From: Annulohypoxylon bovei var. microspora
Lineage: Eukaryota; Ascomycota; Sordariomycetes; Xylariales; Hypoxylaceae
Length of the DNA stretch: 64,000 nt
Direction of reading: 5' to 3'
Assembly: GCA_022836615.1 (NCBI GenBank)
Contig: MU405230.1
Location: 248,001-312,000, forward strand
Of the stretch, positions 1 through 10,774 are shown piece after piece. Within the stretch, counting starts at the first letter, position 1; the number at the start of each line of letters is the position of its first letter. The translations under genes were made by a program, and so were the position numbers. The notes under the pieces were generated by a model, which did not search any database, was not told the origin of the DNA, and saw only the letters and a program-made list of their open reading frames with translations.

Positions 1-36
1 TAACTCCAACGATCATGATTTTTAAGCTATCGAAGC

Positions 37-137
37 CGGTACTCATCTGGTTTTCAATCAACCCGATGTTTTACCGGTGCTCCGCACCTGACATCTGGGA
101 CTTTTCAAAGGAATCGTACTTTTCAAAAGAATTTTTT
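37..137 (+). repeat. Left terminal inverted repeat of the MITE-like element
   Basis: This 101-bp arm matches the reverse complement of 511-611 without visible mismatch. Pairing stops at 36/612 on the outside and at 138/510 on the inside. Confidence 0.9.
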
Positions 138-510
138 GGTACTTAAGTTTATTAGCGTTTCGCATACAAAATGATGTACTCTTTTCTAAGATAATATATT
201 TTTTTATTTGCATAGCTTATTTAATTACGCAAACGCTTCGTATGCTTTTATTTCATATTATTTCCATAAACAATACATACATTATATAATCGAAACCTTT
301 CCATAATAATATAATAATAACAAAACGTATTTCAATTTAATAAAATGAATTAATATTTTATATAATATAAAAGCTTTAAACTAAAAAAAAAAACAATTGC
401 ATGCGATCTATTATAAAAGCGTGGGAGTCAATTATGCATCGATTGAAGCTTTCATTTTGCAGCGGTACTTAAGATTAGGTGGGGACTACACCTAATTCTA
501 AGTATCTAAG

Positions 511-611
511 AAAAAATTCTTTTGAAAAGTACGATTCCTTTGAAAAGTCCCAGATGTCAGGTGCGGAGCACCGGTAAAACATCGGGTTGATTGAAAACCA
601 GATGAGTACCG
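511..611 (-). repeat. Right terminal inverted repeat of the MITE-like element
   Basis: This is the exact reverse complement of 37-137. It ends where the AT-rich interior gives way to ordinary flanking sequence. Confidence 0.9.
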
Positions 612-1072
612 AAAGTTTGTTATCTCGGATATCTAAATAATCGACGGTATTATCTTATCGCCATCTTATCGTACACCATTTTTCTACATATGTACATAAT
701 AAACCAACCCCTTTATCAGAGCTAACAAGTCATTTTAAGATATTACCTGGGGAGGTACAGATTAGGGAACCTTGGAAGCCTTATGCAACTGATTCTTTTG
801 TTATGAGATAGCCTAAGTCAGCCTACGGGCTAAAGGGCTATGCTGCAGATCGTCTCTACATCAGTTCATTCGCCGCACTTGAAGAAATCGTGCAGCAGTA
901 AAGACGCCCAATAGGTGCCCACAGCAATATGGCTGGGTGGCTGTGCAGCCTCGACAAGTCACACATTTCTTGATACTCATCTTTAACTTCACTTATTTTA
1001 TAGCTATAAGATTGACTCATACTGATATTTATTCATTTTTGTATATCAAGGCATTCGAGCGTGTGATGAGAT
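612..1072. other. Intergenic stretch, nothing recognised
   Basis: This AT-leaning sequence lies between the MITE-like element and the helicase pseudogene. It presumably contains what is left of that gene's promoter. I see no motif I can name. Confidence 0.5.
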
Positions 1073-2846
1073 ATGAACGAGAACGCCGAGAATATTGATA
1101 TGAGGCCTCCAACCTCGGGGATCAAGCGGTCTTGGGAATCTACCAACCAGTGGAGCGAAAATTCGACAACAGCATTTGCCCACCCTGTAAAAAAATCCTG
1201 CATTTATGGGCCGACGAACTTCCAACAGGATGAGCCAGTTGTTGTATCCTTAACTCAGTCTCGCGGATTTGACTATGCAACATCCATAGAGCCGACCGCA
1301 CCTAGTTCCTTGATACCCTCAAGCAATCATATCGACAGTTCTTGGGATGATAGACAAGTGCAACCTGAGGATGAAGTTCAATGTAGTCTGTCTTCTACGA
1401 AACCGCCTTCTATATCCCAGGCTATCATTAGCGCGGCACGAAACCGTTCAGTTAACTGTTAGTTGATTTGGATAAAAATGAGAAAGACCTTTACGATTTA
1501 GTCAAAAGACATTTCGCTTTAGTTATCGACTCAGGGGCTCGGTCATGAACACGTTTCAGTTTATTCTTCAACTTCGACAAATTTGCAATCATGGACGTGA
1601 CTTGCTTCCCCAGAAGCTACAAACCTGGCTTGACGAAGCCTCTCCATTTGATATTGCTTTCCTCCAACTTCAGAGGTGCGAAATATGTGATAAGGAAGAC
1701 GAATTATTATCTCATCCGCTTTCGTGCTTCCACCAGATTTGCCAGGGATGTCTCCCAAATGAGGGACCCGCTATCGATGGCATTGGCCCCATCTGCCCTT
1801 TGTGTAGTGACGATATCCTTGGAAGAGACGAGAAGACGAAAGTTGAATGGAGTATGACATCTGAATTTGAATCAACGAGCTATCGCCCTTCGTCGAAAGT
1901 CAAAGCTTTACTTCAGAATCTGCAAAACGATCGCGAAGCTACAATCATATCTAATCGGCCACCAGTGAAAAGGTAAGCCACATTCAATAACGCGTGTATC
2001 TGCGCAACCCTGACAAGTCATAGTGTTATATTCTCGACGTGGACTGGCATGTTAGATCGGATCGGCAAAGCGCTATCTGACAATGCCTTCGAGTACCAAA
2101 GGCTCGATGGAACTAAGAGCCTAGCACAGAGACGTCATGCACTTGAGGACTTTCGCGCAAACCCGAGCTGCACGGTATTACTTGCATCCCTTGGAAGTGC
2201 TGCAGTTGGGTACGTTATAAGAAACACTAAAACAAGCCCCTATTAAACCTTGTCGCTAAATAGGCTATAGACTTGACCTCACTATGGCCACTCGCGTGCA
2301 TTTAATGGAGCCAGGAGTATGTATAGTTGAGCGATCTTCATTCCCCCTTTCCCATTTTCCCCCTTTGACCTATCTTGGAAGGGAGAACCCTCCTAATCAT
2401 CTGACTAAGAAACTGTTCCTCCCAAGACATGCTTAAATCATAAACCCCTATCCTAAGAAAGAGACACTGACTCCTATTGCTGTAGTGGAACCCTTTACTA
2501 GAACAACAAGCTATAGATCGTATCCATCGTTTAGGACAAGACAGAGAGGTTGTTGCTACGCGATATATTATGTCGGGTCCAGATTCAATTGATCAGGTCA
2601 GTTCACATAGGATACCTAGATACCTCCCTAGGTATAAAGGGGCTTCACTTACACAGGTTACAGTATATTCGGCGACGACAAGAGCGTAAGCTGAATCTTA
2701 TTGCAATGTCTCTTGAAGAATCTGAGGCTCGCCACGACAACGCCGAAACTATTTTACAAGTCAGTGACATCGAACTCTTTATATTTCATAATGCTTAGAA
2801 ATAATACTGACTAATACAGGATCTGAGACGTGCAATATGCATGTAG
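1073..2846 (+). pseudogene. Rad5/Rad16-type SNF2 helicase remnant (RING plus C-terminal helicase half)
   Basis: In order this contains: a Ser/Thr-rich N-terminal piece (1073-1462); the end of the SNF2 linker (LYDLVKRHFALVIDSG, then FILQLRQICNH); a C3HC4 RING finger (CEICD, HPLSCFHQICQGC, CPLC, about 1677-1806); and the helicase C-terminal half with YQRLDGT, LDLTMATRVHLMEP and QAIDRIHRLGQ (2040-2600), ending at TAG 2844-2846. Introns in the C-terminal half remain spliceable, for example MEPG joins WNPLLEQQ across 2319-2487. Two lesions are clear. The N-terminal ATPase domain with its Walker motifs is missing between about 1440 and 1471. The linker also shifts frame near 1540, from frame 1 (stop 1546-1548) to frame 0 (1545 onward). 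Family members act in DNA-damage tolerance or as nucleosome-directed ubiquitin ligases. This copy cannot hydrolyse ATP as written. The parent family is clear; the exact paralogue is not. Confidence 0.8.
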
Positions 2847-2857
2847 GATATATATAT

Positions 2858-2884
2858 GTAGGTAGGTACCTAGGTAGATAGATA
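2858..2884. repeat. GGTA/CCTAGG palindromic microsatellite
   Basis: GTAGGTAGGTACCTAGGTAG runs into GATA units. This belongs to the dispersed ACCTAGGT family that recurs in intergenic DNA across the window. Confidence 0.7.
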
Positions 2885-2999
2885 GTCGAGCAGGTACATT
2901 TGGATCAAACAAACATGCGAGCAATAACGTAGATGGCCCGTAAATAAAATGCACAAGATTTCATAGCCATGACTACCTAAGTACTTATGCTTGGAATGC

Positions 3000-5900
3000 T
3001 CATGTGTCCCTTTTGTTGCGACGTGTAATTATAGGAAGGTCCTCACCTCCTTTGATCCTGAGAACCATTTCCTCCCACGTACACCCGAAATATCCCGCAA
3101 TCTTCTTCGCCATCCCTGAGTCTTTTCTTACTTTAAAGCTAGGGTGTTCTGGGTCTGCGCCGTATTGCAAGAGGATCTTGACCATTTCCGCGCCGGTCGA
3201 GTTTTCTACTCTCACAGCATGATTTAATGCGGTACTATTGTTTCTATTATGAAACATTGGGGAAGTTACGTTAGGGTCGCCTCCATTTTCTAGACAGATC
3301 CTAAGACTGATAATATGTCCCTTCTGTGCAGAGGAGAGAACACCTTCGTCATATGCCCGATGCGAAGTAATATATCGTTTAATTCCTTTGAAGCGCTCAT
3401 TTGCTTCGTCGAGAGTAACATTCCAGGTCGCCGCATGACCGAAAAACAATCCGGGATTCTCAATTTCTTGTGGGATGTCAATGCCGCATTCGTCGGTCAG
3501 ATAAGTCATGAGATTTGGACTCCAAAGGCTTAAGGCGCGGAGGTAACCAGCCTGTGAAAATTTTCTTATATTGGATTGGTACATGGGAAGCCGAAGTCCC
3601 CCTCTTGCTGATATTTTTGCTCCATGGGAGAGTAGAATTTTGATATTCGGGAGATTCTCAGTTTCCAGTGCTGCTGCCAACATATCGTGTAACTCAAAAT
3701 CGCATCCGCGTTGATGGGACCAATCGATGAAGTAAGAAAATATATCTTTAGATGCTTTCGAGGCAGCTAGCTCCATGATAAGGATATAATATGATGGATC
3801 ATCCATACTTTGTCCCAACATTTTTTTGGCGAGTTCTATTTGATCGAGTTCTAAAGCATTCTCAAAAAGATTTAATTTATCATTAACTGATTGGACTGGT
3901 AATAAGGCATGGCCTGATATATCTTCCCGTGATGACTGTGGAGGATGAGCCGCATACACGTGTCTTTGTAGCTCTAGTGTATCGCGGAACCCTATGTCTG
4001 CGAACAAACAGTTGGCTGCAGAGCATTTGTGCGGCCTTTGGTGAATTTCAAAATGCTTGTCCCTGACTCGTTTCAACCCAAATCCGTGTTGGTATGCGTA
4101 GCAGAAAGGTTGATTGCAGTGATATAAGTTCGTTCCGTAGAGCCGCTTTAAGTCATCGCAGCGACAGCCAAGTTTATGATCCGACTCTTGACATATCATA
4201 TCTTCTAAGACTTGTCGGACTCTACGCCTAGCTGAGAATATCCTGAGTGGGTCACTCATTGGGGAATCCATAATCTCTGGGAGACATTATTAGTGACATT
4301 AATACAGGCAACGTACAGTATTTTCTTACCATCCTGATTGGGTATTCCAAACTGGACTTTCATCTGAGAGTACATAATAGTAGACAAGAAGGCTTGAACG
4401 TTAGGCTCATCGGCGAATTCCTTAAACATTTGAGTGACGTGTTTCGGAGCACGTGAACTATCGAGAGAATCGACAGTTCGAATCTCCTGAAATCGACGTA
4501 GAGCCGCGAGGAGATCAATGTCCAGGGCGTGACTCCGGTTATCCATGGAGGCTATCACATGTTCTAAAAATGCCGTAGATGCATATCCAAACATGACATA
4601 GTCGCCATCCTTGATTCGTTCTTGTATATCAGCCATTTCATTTGATGACGAAGAGAAGAGCAGGTTCAAGGACGAGAATGATAGGTATGTAGTGCAGGTT
4701 ATAGCGGCTTCTGTATGTGCCTCAGAGAGATCCAAGAACTTATCGCTCTGTTCATGGAGAAGGTACCTGTATCTGGAAGTTAATACATTTCACTAGGTGT
4801 GGCCCTCTTGGTTGGTAATATCTTACTCCTTGGCAGAAAAATGTACGAATTGGATTTTCCCGTCATCGATCTCGATAATCGGACCGCACGCTTTACAGAT
4901 ATCTTGAAACTGTTTACGCCCCTTCGTGAAATCTTGCTGCCCGGGCTCGATAGCTAGAATTTGAAGCATCTCCTCCTCCCTCAGAGATCTCTGAGCACAT
5001 GCAACCCATTGCATTATGTTACGCACAGTAACTCTGAGAGGCCGTGTCAGTTTGGTCTTAATCCTAGTAAGGAGGCGACCATACCTATGTCATCATTAGT
5101 GGTCTGGCAATTATTATGATAGTACACTCAAATCATTGACACTTACACCTCATCTAAGCCATCTGGAAGACTTTCTATCTGTGCTTCAATATCATGGAGG
5201 CTTCCTTGATCTTCTACCATAAGCACCACTAGTCTAGCGTATATAAACATGCCTACAACGTTTGTTAGCGTTAATAGGCACCTTGTCACTTCTTGTTAGG
5301 AACAAACTTACCTGCTGCGCTTTCTACAATAGTGCCTAATCTTTGCTTGACTTCGAGACAAGTCCGTTCGCCCGCCCCGTAGCTCCTCATTCTTAGAAGT
5401 ATACTTTCACATTTAAGCTGAACATATGAGTTTATGTCTTCGGAATTTTTATGGTCAACGCGGAGAGGGATAGCTCTGTTTTCGAGCCGTAGTATGATAC
5501 CGCGCTCCTCTCTACTGCTGATGAGCAGCTTTGTCTCTGGACAACCCTCGTTGACTTTTAATACAGTGGCAAGAAGGTGCCCCCAGGAGTGTTCGTTCAG
5601 CTCATCTAGACCGTCTAATATGACAAACGTGGGCCCTAGGCCTTTGAGGATTTTGCACAGCAAATCCACGACGAAATCTGTGTCGTTTTTGAGTCTTCTA
5701 TAGTCTGATTGAGAGGTGTCGTGAAGGATGGGTTGCAAGGATGGGTCACTTTCGAGAAGCTGAAAAAGGAACGAATGAATGACCTTGATGGTATTACCAG
5801 CCGCCTGATTACTGTGTGATAAGAATGCGAATACTATTCGCTGTCCGGACTTCTGCAAATTTCTTATGAGGTTCCCTACGAGGAACGTCTTTCCTGTTCA

Positions 5901-7034
5901 ATCAATTCATTAGAACGTTACTTGGTCCCCAAGCTAGGTAACACTCACCAGAACCAGGAATTCCGTGAAGCCACATGATTCTTGTGGTCCTGTCTACAGG
6001 ATCAAGCCATCTTACGAAATCCGGCTCATCCTTCAACCATTCCCCCGATGCCACAGAGCTCCGCTCTTTGATCTTATCTAGCTCCGTGTCATGGTTGTGC
6101 GGAGTGAGTTCATTTCGGAGAGTACTGAAAGTCTGGCTATCTCGGGAAGCTTGTGACTTTTCATACTCTTCGAGGGCACGTTTCCGAGCCTGGTGAGCTT
6201 GTAGAATATCTTGAAGTGTCACATTCATCGTCATCATGGCTTTATGGCGATCCATATTCTCCTGGATAATCGTGATGCTTGACCGTATGTTAGGCCACAG
6301 AGACTCGAGAATTATGTTTCGCCCTAAGGAACGGTATAAGAAAGGTTTCAACGAAATCACTAAGACTACCTAGGTAGATTGCAATGTGACATACTTGGGT
6401 TGGTGAGGAAGTTTAATAGGACGGCGTAAAAGTCCAAAATATCGGCAAAAAACAAACATAATGCCCGACGAATCTCATGACTAGATTGAAACAACTGCGT
6501 GTAGGCTTTAAAGCTGGGGAGAGTCATTCCCACGTCTGCAATGACTTTAACCACCTTCTCAAAGGCCGAGATGGCTGAGCTGGACGCCTGGTTATGTATC
6601 TGTGGTCAGATATCACCCCCGTTATCTGTCTAGAAAGAAAGGAATCATCTCACCTGGAGTATGAACTTGAGTGGACCCTGAATAATAGTAAAATCGGTGT
6701 TAGCCTCTCAACTCATAGTTAAACAGAAGGATAACTGTATTGGGTCTATATATACCCAGATGAGACTCATAATATCAGGCTTCACCTGTGCGAATACTTC
6801 AATAATGGCAGAGTACTCCTTGAGTCCATTGATTAATGGTTGGACTCTCTTCAGCCCACGAAGCGTCCTAGTCTGTGCTTGTTGCCTTTCTATCTTCTTC
6901 GCCTCGTCGAGTACATCATCGATAGAAGTGATCTTCGAAAAATCGTATAAGGCTGGGTTCTTGAGGCTTCTCTTGAAGTCTTCCTTCGCAGATTTGAAGG
7001 CTTCATCTAGCCATGACGGAGGAACCGTGGCCAT
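3000..7034 (-). CDS. STAND/NLR-like protein: DUF7708-like, NACHT, C2H2-like fingers, ankyrin repeats
   Basis: Nine exons splice cleanly: 7034-6756, 6677-6654, 6599-6395, 6359-5949, 5893-5312, 5252-5147, 5084-4827, 4772-4330 and 4276-3000, giving 1194 residues. The N-terminus (about 1-280) resembles the helical DUF7708 region found ahead of fungal NACHT domains. The Walker A motif GIPGSGKT (near 301-308) is created across the exon 4/5 splice. Walker B is FVILDGLDEL near 400. AAGMFIYARLV and FSAKEYRYLL are typical NACHT-tail motifs. Residues about 790-885 carry Cys/His pairs of a degenerate C2H2 region, followed by three or more ankyrin-like units (LLSHGA, LLQYGADPEH). Such proteins are cytosolic signal sensors implicated in non-self recognition. 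The start at 7034 (MATVPPSW) is preferred over 7052, six codons upstream. No lesion was found. The ligand and the outcome of signalling are unknown. Confidence 0.88.
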
Positions 7035-7218
7035 CGTGATGCACCTAATCACATGTCATCATTGAAATATTTGCGGACGATATCATCAGGAGACACCAAT
7101 TCTGGTAATATTGAGAGGATGAAAGAATGAATTAAAATGTGTAGGTGTATGACAGCCAACGTAGGTAGGTAGACAGTGAGTCTGCCTGTTTGTGCAGAAA
7201 TGCAGCTTATTACCTGAT

Positions 7219-7244
7219 AGGTAGGTACCTAGGTAGGTACGTAG
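7219..7244. repeat. Palindromic GGTAGGTACCTAGGTAGG repeat
   Basis: This is a near-perfect palindromic microsatellite within the NLR promoter region. It belongs to the same family as 2858-2884 and 19582-19603. Confidence 0.75.
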
Positions 7245-7367
7245 AAGAAAGCCATCAATATATCCATATGTTGTATCACCTCAAAATACGAAAAGTGGCT
7301 GGGTGTGAGGTAAGAAGTTCTCATCACCCCCTAGGTGTTTCATTATCAACACCACAACTCTCAAAAT

Positions 7368-7396
7368 ATGTACCTACCTTAGGTACCTAGACCTAG
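7368..7396. repeat. TACCTACCTTAGGTACCTAG repeat patch
   Basis: This is a further, more diverged copy of the ACCTAGGT palindrome family. Confidence 0.6.
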
Positions 7397-7596
7397 ACAC
7401 GTATCTTGAAGAAATTTGAAATTAAAATAATAAATCAAAATATGATTTTTGAACTAATGACTTACGTATATGTAAATAATACTACCTAGATACCCTACTC
7501 AATTACCCCCAGTTCACTCACTTCGTCCCATGGCATCTCACCCTCCCCCACCCGGACCCCAAATCTGCCTTATACTTATCCCACCCCACCAGCACC

Positions 7597-9120
7597 TCAC
7601 AGAAGCCAGAAACCCAACGACCCCACCAACCCCGCCACCACAGCCGCGCCCACGCCGCCCGCCCCGCGCGCGGCCGCGGCGGCGCTCACGGCGACCACGG
7701 ACGCCGTGCTGTTCGACGCGCTGGTGACGCTGCCCGTGGGGCTCGCGACGCCAGATGCCAGCGACGTCAGCGACCCCGCCGTCTCCTGCACGCCGGGCAG
7801 CTGTTGCAGGGTGCCCGAGGTCTCGGCGGGGAGGGCCACGACGGCCGTGGTGCCCGCGCTGGAGTCGGATCCGGAGTTGGCGTTAGAGTTGGAGGTGCCC
7901 TCGTTGCTCGACGCGGCGGAGGGCAGGGCCTGGAGCGACGCGCTCGCGGCTCCGGCCTCCGCTCCCGAGTCAGAGGATCCCGAGCTTGAAGACTCGCCGC
8001 TTGCGCTTCCCGCCGTGGGAAGCGTCTTCAGGGCCTCGGAGGCCGTAGCCTCGCCGGGGAGGGCCTGCAGGGCGCCTGTGGCCTCGGCGTTTCCGGCACC
8101 GGGGAGGGCCTGGAGAGAGCCAGAGGCTTCGGCGGCGGCGGTGGGCAGCGCAACGAGACCGGCCGAAGCATCGGATCCGGCAACGGCACCTGCATTCGTG
8201 GCCTCGGCACCGGCGGCACCGGCGGCGATACTGTTATTGGAGAAACTGGCGAGGCTCGAAGTAGCCACGGCGACAGGAGGCAGGGCCTGAAGAGCTGCTG
8301 ACGAAGCGTTCGCGGCGAGCGGAGAGGCGGCCGCGGCCGCACCGGCGGCGATAGTCTGGAAGCCCTGGATCGAAGCAGCGCTGGTGGCTACTGCTATGTT
8401 GCTCGCGTTCACGAGCACACCGATATTAGCCGCTACTGAGGATGCGGCAACGGGGGGGATTTGTTGGAAGCTCTGGACGGCTTGAGCAGCCGAGCTCGTC
8501 GTTGGAGCAACAACAACAGCCGTGTCCACAGTTGGGGCCACAACAACATCCGCGCCCGTCGTTGGAGCTACGACGACATCCGCGCCCGTCGTTGGGGCGA
8601 CAACGACAGCCGTGTCTACCGATGGAGCTACAACGACATTCGAGCTCGTCGTCGGGGCAACAACAACATTCTAAGATATGTTAAGATTTTCGATGCGACT
8701 GAGGTAAGGGTAGAGTGGACAAAGACTCACGCCCGATGCCTGGGCTCCCAAGGATTTCAGCGCCGCACTGCTGGTGCTGGCAGCGTTGACCGCGACAGCT
8801 GAAGTGCTGGATCCTTCCGGGAGCGCGACCAGCTGGCCAGCAGTCACCTGCGCGCCGGGAAGCTGTACAAGCGCGCCGGCTTGAGCGTCGGCTTGCGCCT
8901 GCGCCTGGTTCTGGGCCTTTGCGCTGGCTCCCTTGGATCCGGCGTTCTCGCCGTTCGCTGCGTTCCCAGACTCGGCAGCGCTCGAGTTGTTGGCGGCGTT
9001 ATTGTTGTTATTGTTGTTGAGAGCGCGCAATTCTTGACCTCGCTGGGGCAAAGCGTAGGCCCCGTTTAAGGCCGTGCTGAACACAACGGCCAAAGCCGCG
9101 ACCAGATTAGACTGCTTCAT
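7597..9120 (-). CDS. Secreted Ala/Ser-rich GPI-type surface protein with tandem repeats
   Basis: Exons 9120-8731 and 8670-7597 (intron 8671-8730, phase 0) give about 487 residues. The N-terminus is a clear signal peptide (MKQSNLVAALAVVFSTAL, cleavage near AYALPQRG, a possible Kex2-like trimming site). A poly-Asn run follows, then Ala/Ser/Gly-rich sequence with many copies of a degenerate motif of the LQALPG or LVALP type spaced by 15-30 residues. Six tandem 10-residue units of the VVVAPTT type begin exon 2. The C-terminus is a small-residue stretch followed by a hydrophobic tail (GAAVVAGLVGSLGFWLL), as expected of a GPI-attachment signal. The protein is likely cell-wall or plasma-membrane anchored. 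I recognise no enzymatic domain. A TATA-like box lies about 95 bp upstream. Confidence 0.85.
8491..8670 (-). repeat. In-frame 30-bp minisatellite, six units
   Basis: There are six consecutive 30-bp units with boundaries at 8491, 8521, 8551, 8581, 8611 and 8641. Each encodes ten residues built on VVVAP(T/S). Units 3 and 4 are almost identical, as are 1 and 6. The array begins exactly at the 3' splice site of the intron. Such arrays expand and contract between strains in fungal wall proteins. Confidence 0.92.
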
Positions 9121-9211
9121 TTTCTTATCTATTACCGCTTAATCCTCGTAATTTCTCGTCGTATCGATGAGCCACAGAAGCGAAGGCCCGGCCTGGGACC
9201 TGATAGGTAGG

Positions 9212-9219
9212 TATTTATA
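9212..9219 (-). promoter_or_regulatory. TATA-like box of the surface-protein gene
   Basis: The minus strand reads TATAAATA about 92-99 bp upstream of the start codon at 9120. This is a plausible core promoter position for a fungal gene. Confidence 0.5.
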
Positions 9220-10774
9220 AAGAATAGTAAGTTAAAAATTATAAAGAATGTAAAGACTGCTCAACAGTGTATGCTGGCCAGCAGACTAACGAAGGAATGA
9301 CTGGAGAATGGAAGGAAAGAAGAGGAGAATAGACACAACGAGAAAGGAAAGGAACTGCGGATGAGATGCAGAGGTAAGATGGGATCTTAGGCAGAAATGT
9401 GGAAAAGCCCAGGGGGGAGGGCGAGAACGATTTCTCTCTGGGATCAGACTATATGTACATAATGTCATGATCCATCACGCGGCTCTCCGTGATCTTCGGA
9501 TAGGCGTCTGAGCTCGAGGCATCATGGCTTGACATCTCTTGGCTTCTGTCCTGAGAAGACAAGTCATAGTATGTATTGACCCTACCTAACCTGGGGTACA
9601 AACGTCTCAACAATGCTGATAAATCTACTTCAAGGAGAAAACACCCTACCCATGCCTCGGGGGTATGTTCGGATTAAGCTAACGTAAAGCTTAATGACAT
9701 AAACATGGGACGGAAAACTGACAAGTCTTATGTAGGTAGCATCATAATATGAAAGCAGAGAAGGTCTAGGCGAATTGAGCTAAGGCCATCTTCTCCATCC
9801 ACGGCGAACTGCCAAAGTCGGTACGACATTGCCGTAAAGCATGAAGAGACTTTGGAGAAACATGAAAACAGCCAATGAAAAAGCTCAATAGTGAAGGGAG
9901 ATTTGACGATGTGATACCAGGAAACGCGGCTCAAAAAGAGCCGTGCTCAACGACATGGGGTTAACCCCTACTATGTAGGTAGCAAAGACAAGAGCCCGGA
10001 ACTGAGTAGCTTCCGTCTTGCCTTTCCCCAAAGCGGTCTCTAGACCAATGCCGGTATTCGCTAACCCACTCCTCTCGTTAAGCTTCTTTTCGAATTGGGG
10101 TAAAACTATGTCGAAAATGGTCTAGAAGGCTGTCTGTCGACGTCTTAGCTCTGAGGCCATGAGACGAAACCCTGCCGATTCTGAAACCTGCCTCACAAAA
10201 CAGAGCCCAAAATCAACTTCATGTATCATCCGGCAGCATCAAATTCCTTGGCGGTGACATCGCCAACTAAGCACACTTGCTTACATATATGAATACAATC
10301 ATGATTGCTTCATGAGTGTATGTATAAAGTTTTCCTAATGACTACCTAGGTAGTCACCATGTCATCGATCTTAATTCATTTTCTGGCGAGAGATTGTTAT
10401 AAGCTGAATCAAGTTGCTAGCGATCTATGTAGAACGTAATGACCTACAATGCAGCCTATGTAATATGATCTTATGAGCATGATCATAACATCTCATTTAG
10501 GACCCCTCATACAATTGCGATTTTGACCTATCAGTAGGCTAGTAACTCGTTCCCTAAAACTCCCTGACGCCTCTCGAATATACTCATTGCCTGAGTTTCT
10601 CCTTCAAATCATAGTCGGTGACCCCACGTTTACAACCCCTATCTCAATATATCAACGCCTGCTCAGGCGTGTCATGGATGCGGCATCACCCTAATGTCGA
10701 AGCCACAAATAGTACAAGTAGACATGATCCTCTTGGTCAAGCATCAAGCTATCCAATTCAGAAGGTGGTACATT
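9220..10774. other. 1.55-kb intergenic region, no gene seen
   Basis: This lies between the surface-protein start and the Ssr4 stop, both on the minus strand. It holds a 16-bp perfect palindrome at 10340-10355. Short open frames here lack conserved features. Confidence 0.5.
10340..10355. repeat. 16-bp perfect palindrome GACTACCTAGGTAGTC
   Basis: This sequence is identical to its own reverse complement and is centred on CCTAGG. It belongs to the dispersed intergenic palindrome family. Confidence 0.8.

Larger units (their letters stand above)
37..611. mobile_element. MITE-like non-autonomous DNA transposon (575 bp)
   Basis: Two 101-bp arms (37-137 and 511-611) are exact reverse complements by eye and flank a strongly AT-rich interior with no meaningful open reading frame. 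Short size, long perfect terminal inverted repeats and no transposase are the usual marks of a miniature inverted-repeat element mobilised in trans. I could not find a convincing target-site duplication: flanks 31-36 and 612-617 share only a few bases. A TA duplication is possible because TA lies just inside both ends, but the TIR symmetry makes this ambiguous. The element sits about 460 bp upstream of a broken helicase gene. The perfect arms suggest recent insertion or recent arm homogenisation. The superfamily cannot be assigned from this copy alone. Confidence 0.8.
7035..7596. other. Upstream region of the NLR gene and 3' flank of the surface-protein gene
   Basis: This is AT-rich DNA with three ACCTAGGT-type repeat patches (7161-7172, 7219-7244, 7368-7396). 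No gene is seen. Confidence 0.5.

Noticed and set aside
1545..1976. Stand-alone RING-finger gene
   Set aside because: The flanking helicase linker and helicase-C blocks show it is an exon of a broken Rad5-like gene.
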